Source: Meloidogyne chitwoodi (lineage: Eukaryota > Nematoda > Chromadorea > Rhabditida > Meloidogynidae). Taken from it: a stretch of 64,000 bases of DNA. The stretch covers positions 1,798,001-1,862,000 of the forward strand of contig JACZZP010000006.1 in NCBI GenBank assembly GCA_015183035.1, written 5' to 3'. Position numbers and translations under genes: made by a program. Shown here in pieces: positions 41,793-54,536 of the stretch. A model generated the notes under the pieces. The model was not told the DNA's origin and made no database searches. It saw only the letters and a list, made by a program, of their open reading frames with translations. Each line of letters starts with the position of its first letter. Within the stretch, counting starts at the first letter, position 1.

Positions 41793-43271
41793 ATGATAAT
41801 CAAAAAAATTAATTTACCTAGAGAATCATTGGCTGAAATTGTCAGCTTCATTCCCTTTAACATTAAATGGGATTCCATTCGAATATCAAAATTATTTGAT
41901 CTTTTTTTAATCAAATTTCAAAGAAAAAGGATAGTTCGCATAAAATTTGTATGTGTTTTAACAATTATGATTTTTTAAATCTTATCTTGAAATTAATTTG
42001 ATTAAAATGCCTTTTATTTAGAACAAAGCTGTAATCCTTGATAATTTTGTTCGTATTAAAGAGACAATAACTTGGCTAAAACTTAATGAAATTTAAGTGA
42101 TCAGCTTGTGCTTAAAATTGGACAGGGATATAATAGTATATATTTTTTATATAGAACATTCAAAAATTATCTTAAATCCACAATGTAGACAATCCTTAAC
42201 AATTGGGGCGCCACCCCAAATAATCGCAGTGGCATAGTAAAGACGTGTTTTTAGGGGTTATCGAGGTCGCTGATTACTAATATGATATCAGTTTTTTCTT
42301 ATCACTAATTTTTAAAATCACAGATTTTATCAAAATTTTCGCTCATTTACTGATTACATGATGGGCATAGTGAGGTTACAGACTGTAAAATGTTACGTTG
42401 TTGTAACTATTGAATAGCAGATTCTTTTGTATTAATAAGCTGAGTAATTTGGAAATATCCATGATAAAATCTGTGATTTTTAAAGTTTATGATAAGGATT
42501 AGTGATAAGATCATATTCGTAATCAGCGACCTCGATAACCTCTAAAAACATGTTTTTACTATGCCACTGCGATTATTTGGGGTGGCACCCCAATTGTTAG
42601 GATTGCCACAATGTATATACATTCCGCATTTATAGATATTCATTCGGCCTTCGTTTGGAAGTCAGCCATTAATTCGGATTTCAATTTAGTAAACTTTACT
42701 CTTTGATTTAGTTTTGATTTCAAATCATTTTTTTTAATGCCTATTATTTGTTTTTAGATCATGAGTGAGATCATCTGGCCGGAAGGCGCTGAGGTTTGTT
42801 TTTATGATTTTCTTGAAAATGGTTAAAATTTAAACAAGGGATTTAATCTTATTTATTTTAAAGTTAGAAACGGTTTATTATTTTCAGCATAAGCTTTTTT
42901 ATGAAGAGAAGCGTACTACAATTCTTTTGCTTGTAGGACGTGCAATTAGAACGCTTAATAAGTTCACTAATGAGGATTCGTTTAATGGCTGGCTTTCTTT
43001 TTCAGACGGTTATTAAAGTTCTGTTTAAAATGATTATATCTTTTAGATCTCTTGTCTCATACTCTGTTGCTTTTAAATTTGTACAATCATGGGGAGTCTG
43101 GATCAACGAGGTTTTCCTTTAAATAATTTTAGATCTTGTTAGATTTTTGATGACTAAAAGTACTTGGAACTTTATATAGGAAAATTTTCTGAAAATTCTA
43201 GGAGCTAATTTTAATCAAACACATAAGTATGGATTTCTACTAATGTTTTTAATTTTTAGTGCTGAATGAGT
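41793..43271 (+). pseudogene. F-box-like paralogue B, frameshifted in exon 2
   Basis: The same seven-exon layout as the gene at 3556. Exon 1 (MIIKKINLPRESLAEIVSFIPF..) is nearly identical. Exon 2 (NKAVILDNFVRIKETITWLKL) meets TAA at 42094; a one-base shift then recovers LSDQLVLKIGQGYN, homologous to GSDSLMKKLDDGLN in copy A. Exons 3-7 (..INSDFNL, IMSEIIWPEGAE, HKLFYEEKRTTILLLVGRAIRTLN.., DLLSHTLLLLNLYNHGESG, ending SAE) are open. A foldback MITE sits between exons 2 and 3. Unless the frameshift is a sequence error, the gene is dead. Confidence 0.55.
42188..42605. mobile_element. MULE-like foldback MITE
   Basis: A 418-bp element with long inverted arms: the left arm runs through CAATTGGGGCGCCACCCC, AAATAATCGCAGTGGCATAG and GAGGTCGCTGATTA, and the right arm is its reverse complement. 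Perfect 10-bp direct repeats CCACAATGTA at 42178-42187 and 42606-42615 flank it. Long arms and a 9-11-bp duplication suit a Mutator-like origin. There is no coding capacity. It interrupts an intron of the F-box-like paralogue, and the palindrome spacer at 15346-15459 is a related copy. Confidence 0.85.
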
Positions 43272-43374
43272 ATTTGTTTTGTTGACTTGAGAGGAATGGA
43301 GAATATTATTTTTGCCTAACATGCGCAGATGTGTGTAGCAGATTTTGTTGTTAATTGTTAAATGATAAATTTCC

Positions 43375-43770
43375 TCCATTGTTTTTATATAAAATCGGTT
43401 TTTCTAATTTATTTTTTCTAATCGCCTGAATTGAAGTTGAAAGACTATCTCAAATCATTTTTTGATCTTTAGGTCCTTTTAGTTACAAATTAAAATTCTT
43501 AAAAATTAAACGTCATAATTAGGTAGATAGCATTATTTTAATGATAAATAATGAATTTTTAGTTTACGGATCTTCACTGTAACGTTAGATTCTTATGAAT
43601 TCCAAGTAGATTGATATAGATATACTTTGAAGTTTTAGTTGTTAAAACTTCATAATCGTCATCATCTTCGTTTCCATTACTTCTTGTTGAATTGAACTTT
43701 CGTTAAATGCTTGCGATTTTTCGACAAATTCTTGATACCAAACGATTTTTTTAACTTGTCTAATTATAAT
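43375..43770 (-). pseudogene. Fragment of the 3' end of the gene at 47716-50218
   Basis: Runs here match 47618-47970: the downstream flank (TTTTATATAAAATC.G.TTTTCTAATTT), the stop region (TAATTAGGTAGATAGCAT against TAATTATGTAGATAGCAT) and the acidic coding part (CATAATCGTCATC..CGTTTCCATTACTT). Similarity fades after about 43735. The fragment is on the same strand as the parent gene and has lost its frame. It lies just before the intact rib-2 start. Confidence 0.7.
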
Positions 43771-43789
43771 TTTTCTTAAAATTTAATCT

Positions 43790-43985
43790 CATCATATTTG
43801 TAAAAATGTTAATTTAATACGAAGCTTGGTTTTTTGTCTAAAATTTAATGCTTGTTTTTCTAACAAATTTTAAAAAGACAATTGATAAACAACTTGTTTT
43901 CCTCTCTAACTGTCAATTTTTAAATGATTCTCATTTTATTTTTTATGTGAATTGTTTGCTCATTTTTAAAATAAATTTTTTACAA
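43790..43985. repeat. Dispersed repeat matching 40310-40490
   Basis: Same order of shared runs as the other copy, in the same orientation, separated by 3.5 kb. Nature unknown. Confidence 0.55.
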
Positions 43986-44187
43986 AATCATTGAATTTTT
44001 TTGAATAGACTACAAAATTCCAAATTTTTTCAATATTTTCAACCACTGATACTATCGCATTTTCCGAGTACTGAACGATTTTCTACTGACCGATTTTCCA
44101 TTGACGCAGAATTTTATAATAGTTTTTCAACAAGTTAAAATTTTTTCTTCAATACCTCATGCAAAACAACAATACAGTTTGGAGCAA

Positions 44188-47100
44188 ATGTGGAAATTCA
44201 TTAGGTACAAATTTAAGAGGATTTTTTCACATAAGTTAATTCCATTTTTATTACTTCTTGCCTTTTTTATTTGCTCAACGTTTTTAATTTATAATCAACT
44301 GCCATATACAAGAAATTTAGGAAAAAGGTTGTTCACAAATATTTGATAAATAATTTATTAAAATAAATATTTAGTCAGAGTGCTGGATTAGAATGTCATA
44401 ATGGATTTCGCCCATTTATTAGCGATGAGGAGAAGCGTGTCTTTCAATCTGTTCGTTTGGAACATGTTCGTTTATTGAAAAAACTTGAACAGGCTTCTGA
44501 AAAGTTAGATGCTATAAATAAACTTATTCCAACCAAAGGTTTTTTCTTTTATTTTTAATTTATTTTATTTACATTATTATTAGAGGTAGAACTTAGAGAG
44601 TTACAAATTCTAATAAAAGAGCTTGATTTACTACGGCATGAATACAGTGATAAACGCAATGTTAAATTAAAACTGCCTCATTCTCCAATCAATGAAAATT
44701 ACAAGGAAGAGGATGAAAGAATTTTATCAAATTTTAATTTATTTGAGGAGAGCATTGATTTTAGGTTAAAAATATTTTCTTAATAATAAGGCTATTTTTC
44801 AATATAGACGTTGTTCTATCAGTAAAGGATTAAAAATATTTTTACATCCTCTACCAAAAAAGTGCTCAATTTTGGCAGAAAAATTTTATTTGGAATTTAA
44901 GCTTCAAAATGTTCATCGGGTTACATCAATTCCCGATAATGCTTGTCTATTCATTGCTTTTCTAGATATTGGAAAAAACTTTAAAAAATTAAATTATTTT
45001 TATCCAAATGGGCGCAATCATCTTTTGATTGATTTTAGCGGAGATTTGAAATCAAATGAAATTCAAGCAGCAATGCTTATTTCTTCCAAAAATGACAAGA
45101 ATTTAAGGTAAAATTGCTAAAGAATTTTTAAAATCAATCTAGAAACTTTCTTTTTAATTTTCTCTAGACCTTCAATGGATCTCACCGCTTTTTTGTCCGC
45201 TCCAAATTTTGATCCAGATCGTTGGCTTAATTTACCTCCACTTTTGCCTGTATTCAAAAAATATTTTGTTAGTTTTTTGTCAACTTATAAACTTACAAAA
45301 TTGAAAGAAAATGATTTTATTGAGCTTAAAAAATCCATGGTATGTTTTAAAATATTTCAAATAATTATCAAATTTTTTAAGGATATTTCTCAAGATCAAT
45401 ATTTCATCGATTTTAATTGTTCAATAAATAATAATTGTTATACAAGTGAAGAAAGAATTGGAATTTACAAACAGAGTACTTTTACAATAATTATTCCAGA
45501 TAACGATTCATTTCAAGGTTTTTATTTTTAATTTGAAAAATTAAAAAATATATTTATACTTTTTATTATTGTTAGTTAAAAAATTCTTTAGAAAGTTTTT
45601 ACGAATCTCTTGAAGCTGGATCAATTCCTGTTATTTGTTCTCTTCACATATCTCTTCCATTTGAAGAATTTGTTGATTGGAAATTGGCAACCGTAAAAAT
45701 TCCATCTTATCGTTTTCCTGAATTACATTTTATTTTGCGTTCTTTTGGTGTTCAAGATTTGATCGAAATGAAAAGAAAAGGACGTTTTTACTTTGAAAAT
45801 TTTTTAATGGATAAAAGAGGTTTTTACTAAATTTTGTAATAAAATTTTAATTTTATATTTCTAGTTTTGATTCGTTCAATTATTTCTTTAATGCGTTTTC
45901 GCCTTCAAATACCAGATTCTGATGAAATTATTCAATCAAGTATTCCATTATACAAAACAAACAATAATTCAATTTGGGGATATCCTTCATTTATTTCAAC
46001 AGCAACCAGACCTCCCTATGATGATGAGTACTTGGGACCTTCTGAAGTAAGGTTTATTTAAAATGATCTAATTTCCTCTGATTTTTATAAAAATATTTTT
46101 AATATAATGAAAGCATTTTAGATTCCTGTAATTTCACCTCAATATACACACAATTTTACTACATTTAATTTGGTATATTTTTTATTTATTAAATAAAATA
46201 TTCTATTTTTAGTACAATTATAAGCTATGGAATGATTATCCTTTTGCAATCTCAAATTCGCTTAAATTCTTGCCAACTGACTATCCATTACCTTCCGATG
46301 CAGAATTTAATGAAGACACTTCTTTTGGAATGCGTCCAATTTTACCTGGTTCTGGAGTTGAATTTTCTAGAGCAATTGGTGGTAACAGACGAAGAGAACA
46401 TTTTACAAGTATAATATAAATTTTCATTTATTAATTTTGGATAAATATATTTTACATAAAATTTATTCAAATAAAATAATTTTTTTTTAATTTTAGTATT
46501 AATAACAACATTTAATCGAGAACATGTTTTAGCAGTAAGTTAATTTTATTATTATTTTATTTTCAATAAATTTTCAATTTTAGAATACATTAGAACGCCT
46601 TATTGGATTGCCTTATTTAAATAAAGTTATTGTTATTTGGAACGATGTTAAGCGTTCTCCATCATTACCAGCTTGGCCTAGGTTAATAAAAATATTTTTT
46701 TGTTTAAAATTTTTATTTTTAAAGGTTGCGTGTTCCTCTTTTATTCATTAATGGCACAAAAAATTCTTTAAATAATAGATTTATTCCTTTTAATGAGATT
46801 GAAACAGAAGCAGTTCTTTCAATGGATGATGATCTTGATTTAAAGCAATATGAAATTATTTTTGCATTTAGGTTAATTTTAAATTTCTTTAATATTTTCT
46901 AAAATTTTTATTTAGAGTTTGGCGTGAGAATAGAGATAGAATTGTTGGTTTTCCAGCACGTTATCATGCAAGGTTTGGCGATTCAATTAATTATGATAGC
47001 AATCACACATGTCAGGTAAATAAATTATTATTGTTATTTTGCTTGGTCATAGGTGTTCTAGTGAAAGGAAAGGCGCCTTAATCTATAAATATTTTTAGTT

Positions 47101-47574
47101 CAGCATGATTCTGACTGGAGCAGCATTTCTGCACATTGTAAATATATTTCTGATAAAATATTAAATAATTATTTACTATATTTTAGTTTTATTTACACTC
47201 TTACACATATCACATGCCACAAATTATTCGTGATAAAGTAGATGAATGGACAAACTGTGAAGATCTGGCAATGAATTTTCTTGTATCACATTTATCAAGA
47301 AAACCACCAATTAAGACAACAAGTAAATGGACGCTAAAGTTTGAGAAATTTTAAATAAATTTTTGAAAATATTTTCAAATTTTAAAGGTGTCCAACTTGT
47401 AAAGAAAGTCTTTCAAATAATCCTTACTACTTTGATGAACGGCATAAATGCATTCAATTTTTTATTAGGGTTTACGGCTACAACCCACTTCTTTTTAGCC
47501 AGTTTAGAGCTGATTCAGTGCTTTTCAAAACTCGTGTCCCTTTAAATAACCAAAAATGTTTTAGATATGTTTAA
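44188..47574 (+). CDS. rib-2: Exostosin-like 3 / RIB-2 glycosyltransferase (full length)
   Basis: A type II Golgi membrane protein. It has a short cytosolic basic tail ([16 protein letters not shown]), a membrane anchor ([19 protein letters not shown]), and a coiled-coil stem ([19 protein letters not shown].., [18 protein letters not shown]). The exostosin GT47-like domain includes [19 protein letters not shown] and [10 protein letters not shown]. The GT64 domain follows: [52 protein letters not shown] with the DxD metal site, [43 protein letters not shown], and ending [13 protein letters not shown]3/RIB-2 starts and extends heparan sulphate chains. About 15 short introns. The start at 44188 gives the usual short cytosolic tail. 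A truncated copy is at 5026. Confidence 0.95.
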
Positions 47575-47715
47575 AAATAGTAATTGTCGTTAATTTTTTA
47601 TGATAATTTTCCTCTATTATTTTTATATAAAATCTGCTTTTCCTAATTTATTTTTTTTAATCGCAACTTTTACATATTTACATAAATAAAATTCTAATAA
47701 AATTAAATGTCATAA

Positions 47716-50218
47716 TTATGTAGATAGCATCATTTTAATAATAAATAATGCATTTTTAGTTTGCGGAGGTTCTTCACATATTGAAAATATTTGTTCAGTT
47801 TTCTTATTAAATTCCACATTGATTGTATATAAATAAACGCGTTGAAGTCTAGATTGCAAAGATAAGTATTTTTTAACCTCATAATCGTCATCTTCATTGT
47901 TTCCATTACTTTCTGGACGAGTCGAACTTTCATTAAGTTCTTGTGAGTTTTCGGTAAATTCTTCAACAATCTTTACTATTTCGTCCAAAGGTTCAAGAAG
48001 CGCGTCAGTGATCAGAACCTAAAGTTAAATAATAAAAATTATAATATTCTATGACAAACAAAAAACTAACGTGAAGAGAATCGAGACTTTCATTCCATTC
48101 TTTAGTGATTTCTATTAACCTTTGAAGCAGAATATTTGAATTATCCACTTGTTCTAACAATTTTTTAATATAATAAGCATTCACTGTATTTAACTAAAAT
48201 TAATAATTTAAAAAAATAAATAAAATAATTTTAAAAAAAACCTGTCCCAAAATTCCTTGAATCACAATTTGTAAGAATCGAACAATTTTTAAAGATAATC
48301 TTCGTCTAATTTGAGCTTTTATATTAATAGTAAAAATTAAAGTTTTGCTTCTTCTTGAATTCATTTCTTTCATAATTATATGCCACGAATGAATAAACTT
48401 GTAAAGATGTATAAATATTCTATCAAGTGATTCATAAATTTTAGGAGTAAGGAAAACTGAAATTGACCAATGTTGCTAAAAATTAATGATTAATTATCCA
48501 AATTTTAATTAAAATGAAAATTTTAATCAGATTTTTTACAAAATTTTTATGAATTTTTTATTTAATTTTCAAAACAAAAACTCAACATTTTTGTAGAAAG
48601 TATTTATATAATTCTCATTTGTATTTCCAATGCGTTTTTTAAATTCTTTTTCAACAATCACCCAATCTGTGCATTTATTCATTTCTGAGTTTATTGAGAA
48701 ATCCTCAAAAGGTGGAATACAAGAAGAATTTAATAAATTGGACATTGAATTAGTGTTGAGAGAATAAAATTGCTTTAAAGAGTATTTAATAAATTAAAAA
48801 AAAAGATTATTTAAAAAAACCTTAATATTTTGTAAATGAGAAGATAAAAGTGTATAGGAGGAATGAAGCTCATTTAAAACAATTCTATTTATTTCATTTG
48901 AAAAATTATCCAAAGATTGGCGAATAAGAAGAAAGAGAAATGTTGAAGTATTACGAACACTTAAAAAATTTTTTTTTTAATTATAATAAATGCTTGTTTT
49001 TAAAAACTAATAATTTCAAAAATAAGTATACCCAGTAATTTTACCCTATATTTTGTCTAAACCAAAAATTTAATAAAATTATTTAATTTATATACCATTT
49101 TTTCTTCTTTGCATTTTCCCAAAAATTGTTAAAAATATTATCAAATAATGGCAGTGAATCTTTCATCATTTTTGGCATAAGTTCAAGACATTGATGTAAA
49201 AAAGAGATCATATTGTATATATACTGGTCTGTTTCAGCAAAAAAGTTGAAAAAATTAATTGTCGGTGTTGAACTAAAAATTAAATTTTTTTCAAATAAAA
49301 AAATAATAATTTACAAAAGTTCCTCAAATATGCATTTTCCAAGTAAATATACAAATCCCTCAAAAAGCTCTTCTTGCCATTTCACCTATTTATTTATTTA
49401 AAAAATATTAGTAAAAAATGTTAAAAATATTATACCATTTTATTATAATCCCATAAATTAATTTTTTCTTGCAAAAAAATTTTCCAAAAATTTAAAACAT
49501 CATTTATGGAGAGAATACTCATTGTTGAAAGAATATCTTGAAAAGTTGAAAAAATTGTGTCAATTTGTTTTGCGTAATTTGTGAGAAAGTTGAAAAGCTC
49601 CCATGGATCTATTATTTTTAAAATTTAATTAAAAAATAAAAGCACCGATTAAAAATGTTAAATATAATAATTTAATAAAAGATGATGTTTTTGTTTTAAA
49701 AAAACAAAATAATTAAAAATGAAACCTTTAAAATTTCTTCGTTTCTTTTGCAAAGATTTAGTGAGTTCATCCAAGAAATTTTGAAGAACATCTAGTATTG
49801 GCCTTAAACATTCATGCTGTATTAATTGCGACTTAATCGAAACATTTTTCATTATATTTTGTTGTAAAAAATTTGAAATCAAGATCATCTTTTTTCGACA
49901 TTCAGAGGCAATTGATAAACACATTTCTAAAGTTATCCAGTCTTGTTCATCAAATTCTGTTGATTTATAGTCTGTTCTGGCGAAGAAAATAGCTCCCGTA
50001 TTACCAACACATAATGGCTCCAAATTTGAATAAGCATGGGGTAATATAGAACTAACAACAAAATAAATAAATTTAAATTAAACAAACATGCAAATTAAAT
50101 TGTATAAATGTTCCTTGCTTCTAATTGATGTAAGTTGTGAAGGTTTTTGTGAAAGAGGAATTTGCATATAGTCATCAAGATAATTAATATTATCTGCATT
50201 AAATGAATGAGATTCCAT
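47716..50218 (-). CDS. Probable gamma-tubulin complex component (Spc97/Spc98 family)
   Basis: About nine exons. Start MESHSFNADNINYLDDYMQIP at 50218; stop after IIKMMLST at 47716. Recognisable family-type features: an internal helix LIQHECLRPILDVLQNFLDELTKSL; then QHWSISVFLTPKIYESLDRIFIHLYKFIHSWHIIMKEMN, which fits the GCP signature of a W-P-L-like strand followed by Y-x2-IF-x-FL; IRRRLSLKIVRFLQIVIQ, like the conserved R-x2-M-x2-FI segment; then LIEITKEWNESLDSLHVLITDALLEPL. The tail is acidic (ESNGNNEDDDYEV). GCPs nucleate microtubules with gamma-tubulin. Overall sequence is highly diverged, so the call rests on motif order only. Confidence 0.5.
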
Positions 50219-50775
50219 TATAAATTAAATGTATGTAGATTCTGAAAAATACAAGTTAAAAAATCAAAATTAAAAAATTTCACTGGTGCTATTTAAATTC
50301 GACGGTAAAATTAAACTCTAAAAATATGAATTAAAAGAGTTTTTGTTAAGAATTATATCCGGAATGATATCCGTGTATTTTGAAAGAAAAAATGAAGAAA
50401 TGTCAAGGACATCCTAACATCTGTCCTAATTAGATAACGCGTACTAAATAATATACATAATTCTTCAAATAAATTAATGAAAAAGAAGACTTGAACTTTT
50501 CCACATAAATTCTCTAAATCAATCTTTTACAAATAAAGCTAAACTGACTCCATAAAACAGAGAGAGGAAAAGGTTTTAATAAAGAAAAAAGTGAGATAAA
50601 CACAAAATATGTTTAAATAAATTAACTTAGGTCAATCTTAAATTATACAAATACAATTTGGAAAATGACATTTTGTCACACCCTTAAAATATATATAATT
50701 AGATATGACAAATTTAAAGAAAATAAATAATTAATTATTTATCTTTATATTTTTTAAATTAATTTTAATAATTAT
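50219..50775. other. Upstream region of the GCP-like gene
   Basis: AT-rich, with no ORF or RNA gene recognised. A short run of ordinary complexity lies at 50340-50560. Confidence 0.4.
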
Positions 50776-51008
50776 ATTAAATATTTGGTAGTGCGACACT
50801 TCCGGACCGACATTTCCGGACGCCCACAAAAGCTTACAAAGAAATTAGTTTATTTCCCTCTTTAAAGGACCAATTGGTATAATAATTTATTCAACAACTT
50901 TGTAGCATGGTACTAAATATATATCCAAGTTTTGGACCAGAAGTTTGAGTCCAGAAGCTTTGGTCCGGAAGTGTCGGTCCGGAAATGTCGGCCTGCCAAA
51001 TATTTAAT
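50776..51008. mobile_element. MITE with repeated CCGACAYTTCCGGA motif in its ends
   Basis: A 233-bp element with inverted ends: the left end reads ATTAAATATTTGG then TAGTGCGACACTTCCGG, and the right end is the complement with a few changes. Each end holds two copies of the motif (ACACTTCCGGACCG, ACATTTCCGGAC). No target duplication is seen beyond the arms. No coding capacity. Confidence 0.75.
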
Positions 51009-51529
51009 AAATATTTTTATATATTTTTTGTATTAATAATAAACATAAATTATATTTAAGTAAATTAATTTAAAAATTCACAAAAATTGTTTTTATTTAT
51101 TAATATTTAATTACTTTTTAATTAAATATTATAACTTTTATTTTATTTAATATTCATTTTATTATTTAAATATTTAAAGAAAAATATGTTTATACTTTCT
51201 TAATAAATTTTTCTGAAAATTTATTTATTTAAAATACATAGGTATGTTACATATTTACTTTTATCTGAGTTTTCCCTCAACTATTAATTATAAAATAATA
51301 ATATTATTTATAAAAAAATTTTCTAAAACCCTGCATTTTTTAAAAGATAATTTATGTCTACTACGACAGATGTATACTTTTATTAAATATATATGTTAAG
51401 TTTATACTTTAAAATTTTAATAAATTTAAATATAATTTATTTTATTTATTTACACCATATTAAAACAATTAATAAAAAATACTAATTTTTTAAAATAAAA
51501 TTTAAAAAAAATATTATTTAATTTTTTCA

Positions 51530-53629
51530 ATGGAATTTATTTTATGGAATAGAGAAGAATTTGATAAAATATATAATTGTACAGGAATTAATGTAGATGA
51601 TATACCAATTGAAAAAAGACAATATCCAATAGCTTCAATTATTTGTATAATACTTGGATTTATATATTATGTAATTATTTATTTATTTATTTTTAAAAAT
51701 ATAAATAAATATTTTTAAAGCCTTTATATTTACCTTGTATTTATTCTTTTTGGAAAAATAAATCAATTAATCCATGTTATATTCTTTTAATTTATATTTC
51801 AATATTGGATATTGGAATACTTTGGGTACCTACTTTTGCTATTGGAATTATGAGTTTAAATGGTGTAGTCTACTGCTCTTCACCTTTTATTACTTATTTC
51901 GTTGGTTGTACACTTTTATGTAAGTTTATTTAATAAGAAAAAATCTCCGAAAATTGAAATTATAAAAAACTTTTTGAAATAAAAAAAAATTAATTTTTTA
52001 AGTTTTTTGGGCTGCTAAATGTACTGCTGATTTGGTAATTTTTATAAAAATAATTAAAAATAAATATTTTCTAGATTTTGGGATTAAATAGATGTATTGA
52101 AATGGCATTTCCAAATATTTCAAAAATACTTTTTCATGGTTATCGTATTTATATTTGGATTACTTTTTGTAATTTATATGGAATTTATTGGCATTTATTT
52201 GGTCATCCTTATATTTTTGATGGAGTGAACTTTGAAGTTTTTATGGATCCATTAAGTGGATATATACCTTACAGATCAGAATTTGTTTAGATAATAATAA
52301 TTATTTTTTTAATAATATTTAAAATTTTAGTTTGAAAAGGATTTATTTGCATGTACAATAAATAATATAATTTTGGCTATAGGATCACCAACAATTTATT
52401 TATTATTTATTATTTGTTTATTCTTTAAAGCTAGAGAATTAACTAATCGTGTAACAAAAGAAGAATTAATGGTTAAATTAAAATATTTAATTTATTTTTT
52501 ATTTTTAAAGGTTTTTATTCAAGTATTTATTATTTCAATATTAAATAGTTCAACAGGAATTATTTTTTCTTATAATGTTTATAATAAAGATCATGGAAAT
52601 TTACTTTTAATAATGATAGCACATTTTTCATGGTAATTAATTAATTATTATTTTAATATAAAGGATACACCCAAAATTATTTTTAATTTAATAATTTTAA
52701 ATTTCTTTTTTTTAGGTTGCATATTCATGGTAAGTTAAATTAAATTTAATAAAAGATTTAAAAGTTTATTTACAGGGTGCGGCAAATTGGGAGCGGGTTT
52801 TATTTTTTGAATAACTTTTTTCAAACTTATCGAAAATCGATAATTCTTTTTTCATTAGATTCATAACTCTTTCGGTAATTTTTTGATACCAATCAGCTAA
52901 AAAAACTTATTTCAAACCGTAGTGGGAAAAGATTCATTTGGAGCAGCCGCGGTAATCACCTAAATGAGCGTTTTTCAAAAATTTATAACTTTGTCTAAAT
53001 TTGTCCAATTGAGCTAATTTTTATCTCATTCAACTCAGCTCGAAGAGCTCTTTCGAAAGAACTTTCATACTCATAATTGAATTTTTCACCTCAAAAAATT
53101 AGCTAATTTCTAAGACCTGTATCTCGGCTCGTAGGCATTCGTATGACTTCAAAAAAACATAATTTAACACATTTCGAAGAGCTCTTTCGAATGACACCTC
53201 ATTTGACCCTATTGAATCAAACAAACAAAAAATTCCCATACTTAAAGAGTACCAAAAATTTTTTACAAAAGTTAAGTATAGATTTTTTTCTAAAAAAGTT
53301 TTTTAGCTGAATCTGGTATCAAAAAATTACCGAAAGAGTTATGAATCTAATGAAAAAAGAATTATCGATTTTCGATAAGTTTGAAAAAAGTTATTCAAAA
53401 AATAAAACCCGCTCCCAATTTGCCGCACCCTGTAAATTAATTATAATTAAATTAATAATTATATTATAATAAAATTAATTAATTAATAATTATATTTTCA
53501 GGTTTTCCTCCAATTATTTATTTAACATTAAATAAAACAGTTAGAACAGATACTATAATTATTATTAAAAAATTTATTGTTTTTATAAAAATATTTAAAA
53601 ATAAAATTATACCTATTAATAATATATAA
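51530..53629 (+). CDS. Serpentine chemoreceptor, class srt
   Basis: About seven exons. Start MEFILWNREEFDKIYNCTGINVDDIP. Seven hydrophobic segments can be traced: IICIILGFIYYVIIY, ILLIYISILDIGILW, SPFITYFVGCTLLFFW, IYIWITFCNLYGIYW, NIILAIGSPTIYLLFIICLF, VFIQVFIISILN, and MIAHFSW..FPPIIYLTL. Family-type motifs are PLYLPCIYSFWK after TM1, CTADLILGLNRCIEMAFP at TM3 (NRC), and LFHGYRIYIW. Such 7TM receptors sense chemicals in amphid or phasmid neurons. The fifth exon reaches LMVK before an intron. One intron holds a 660-bp MITE (52773-53432), which leaves the splice sites intact. The end is IIPINNI. Confidence 0.85.
52773..53432. mobile_element. Tc1/mariner-type MITE in the srt intron
   Basis: A 660-bp element flanked by TA (52771-52772 and 53433-53434). 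The inverted ends start CAGGGTGCGGCAAATTGGG and continue for roughly 160 bp with strong symmetry (TTTTTTGAATAACTT, ATCGATAATTC, ATGAATCTAATG). TA flanks and CAGGGTG ends fit Tc1/mariner relatives. No transposase. Confidence 0.85.
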
Positions 53630-53812
53630 AGTATGATGATTTGTGGATAAATTGAAAAAAAAGAAGAAATTATTTTTATTTTTTTAAATATTATTTTTTA
53701 TTTTTTTTAATTAATTTGATAAATTAATTATTTTTAAATTTAATTTTTCTTATTAAATAATTGCGTGTGTACCAACATTTTAAATATGAGTAAAAAATGA
53801 ATAAAAATTGTA

Positions 53813-54536
53813 CAGGGTGACCAGAAAGTTCGGAGTCAATTATTTTTTATCATAACTTAATTCAAAATTTTGCTATTGAGATAAAACAAAGAAGAAAAGA
53901 AAGAGAACTAAATAGGGATTAAGAAATATCAAGAGTTTAAGAGATTTCTACTACCTGCTTCGATACAGTGACGAACGCACGGATGAAAATTTTTGACCAA
54001 AACTCGCACCTCTTTTTGTGTTTAAAAAATTATAAAATGAGAAAGGATTGAGGGATTGACTTAAATTTTTTTTAGAATCTAGAGGGATCTCTGGTCTTCA
54101 CAAATAATAGAATAAAAAAAATTTTAGCTTAGTATTTGGAGAGATATAAATTTTCGCGCAACACTCACAAAATGAAAAATTTCATTTCCCCCCAAAATCG
54201 AATTACATCTACTCACAGCCTTCCATGCCAGAGGTACAGTTTTCATATTAAAAATTAGTCTGGGTCGCAGGTATGCTCTATTGATTTCTTTTGAGATCTC
54301 ACAAATCTGACTTCTCAGTGTTGAGATACAGGAAGTGAATTTTTGGGGAGGACAATTTGATATACCTTACGGAAAAGGCTATAACTTTTGTGATAACCGT
54401 CCAAATAATCACAAATTTTGTATTATAATAGAGAATTGAATAGGCTATAAAATCAGCTTAAAATTATTTAAAAATAAAAAATATAAAAAAAGTTATGGTG
54501 AATTAAAACGTGACTCCGAACTTTCTGGTCACCCTG
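53813..54536. mobile_element. Tc1/mariner-type MITE, second family
   Basis: A 724-bp element between TA dinucleotides, with inverted ends CAGGGTGACCAGAAAGTTCG/CGAACTTTCTGGTCACCCTG of 28 bp or more. It lies 180 bp past the srt stop codon. Shares the first seven bases with the element in the srt intron. No coding frame of note. Confidence 0.85.

Larger units (their letters stand above)
40803..45300 (+). repeat. Segmental duplication, right copy
   Basis: The counterpart of 2571-6130. Extra material here is a foldback element at 42188-42605 and a segment at about 43300-44100 that carries a copy of the neighbouring gene's 3' end. The downstream rib-2 gene is complete in this copy, so this is probably the ancestral location. 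Confidence 0.85.
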
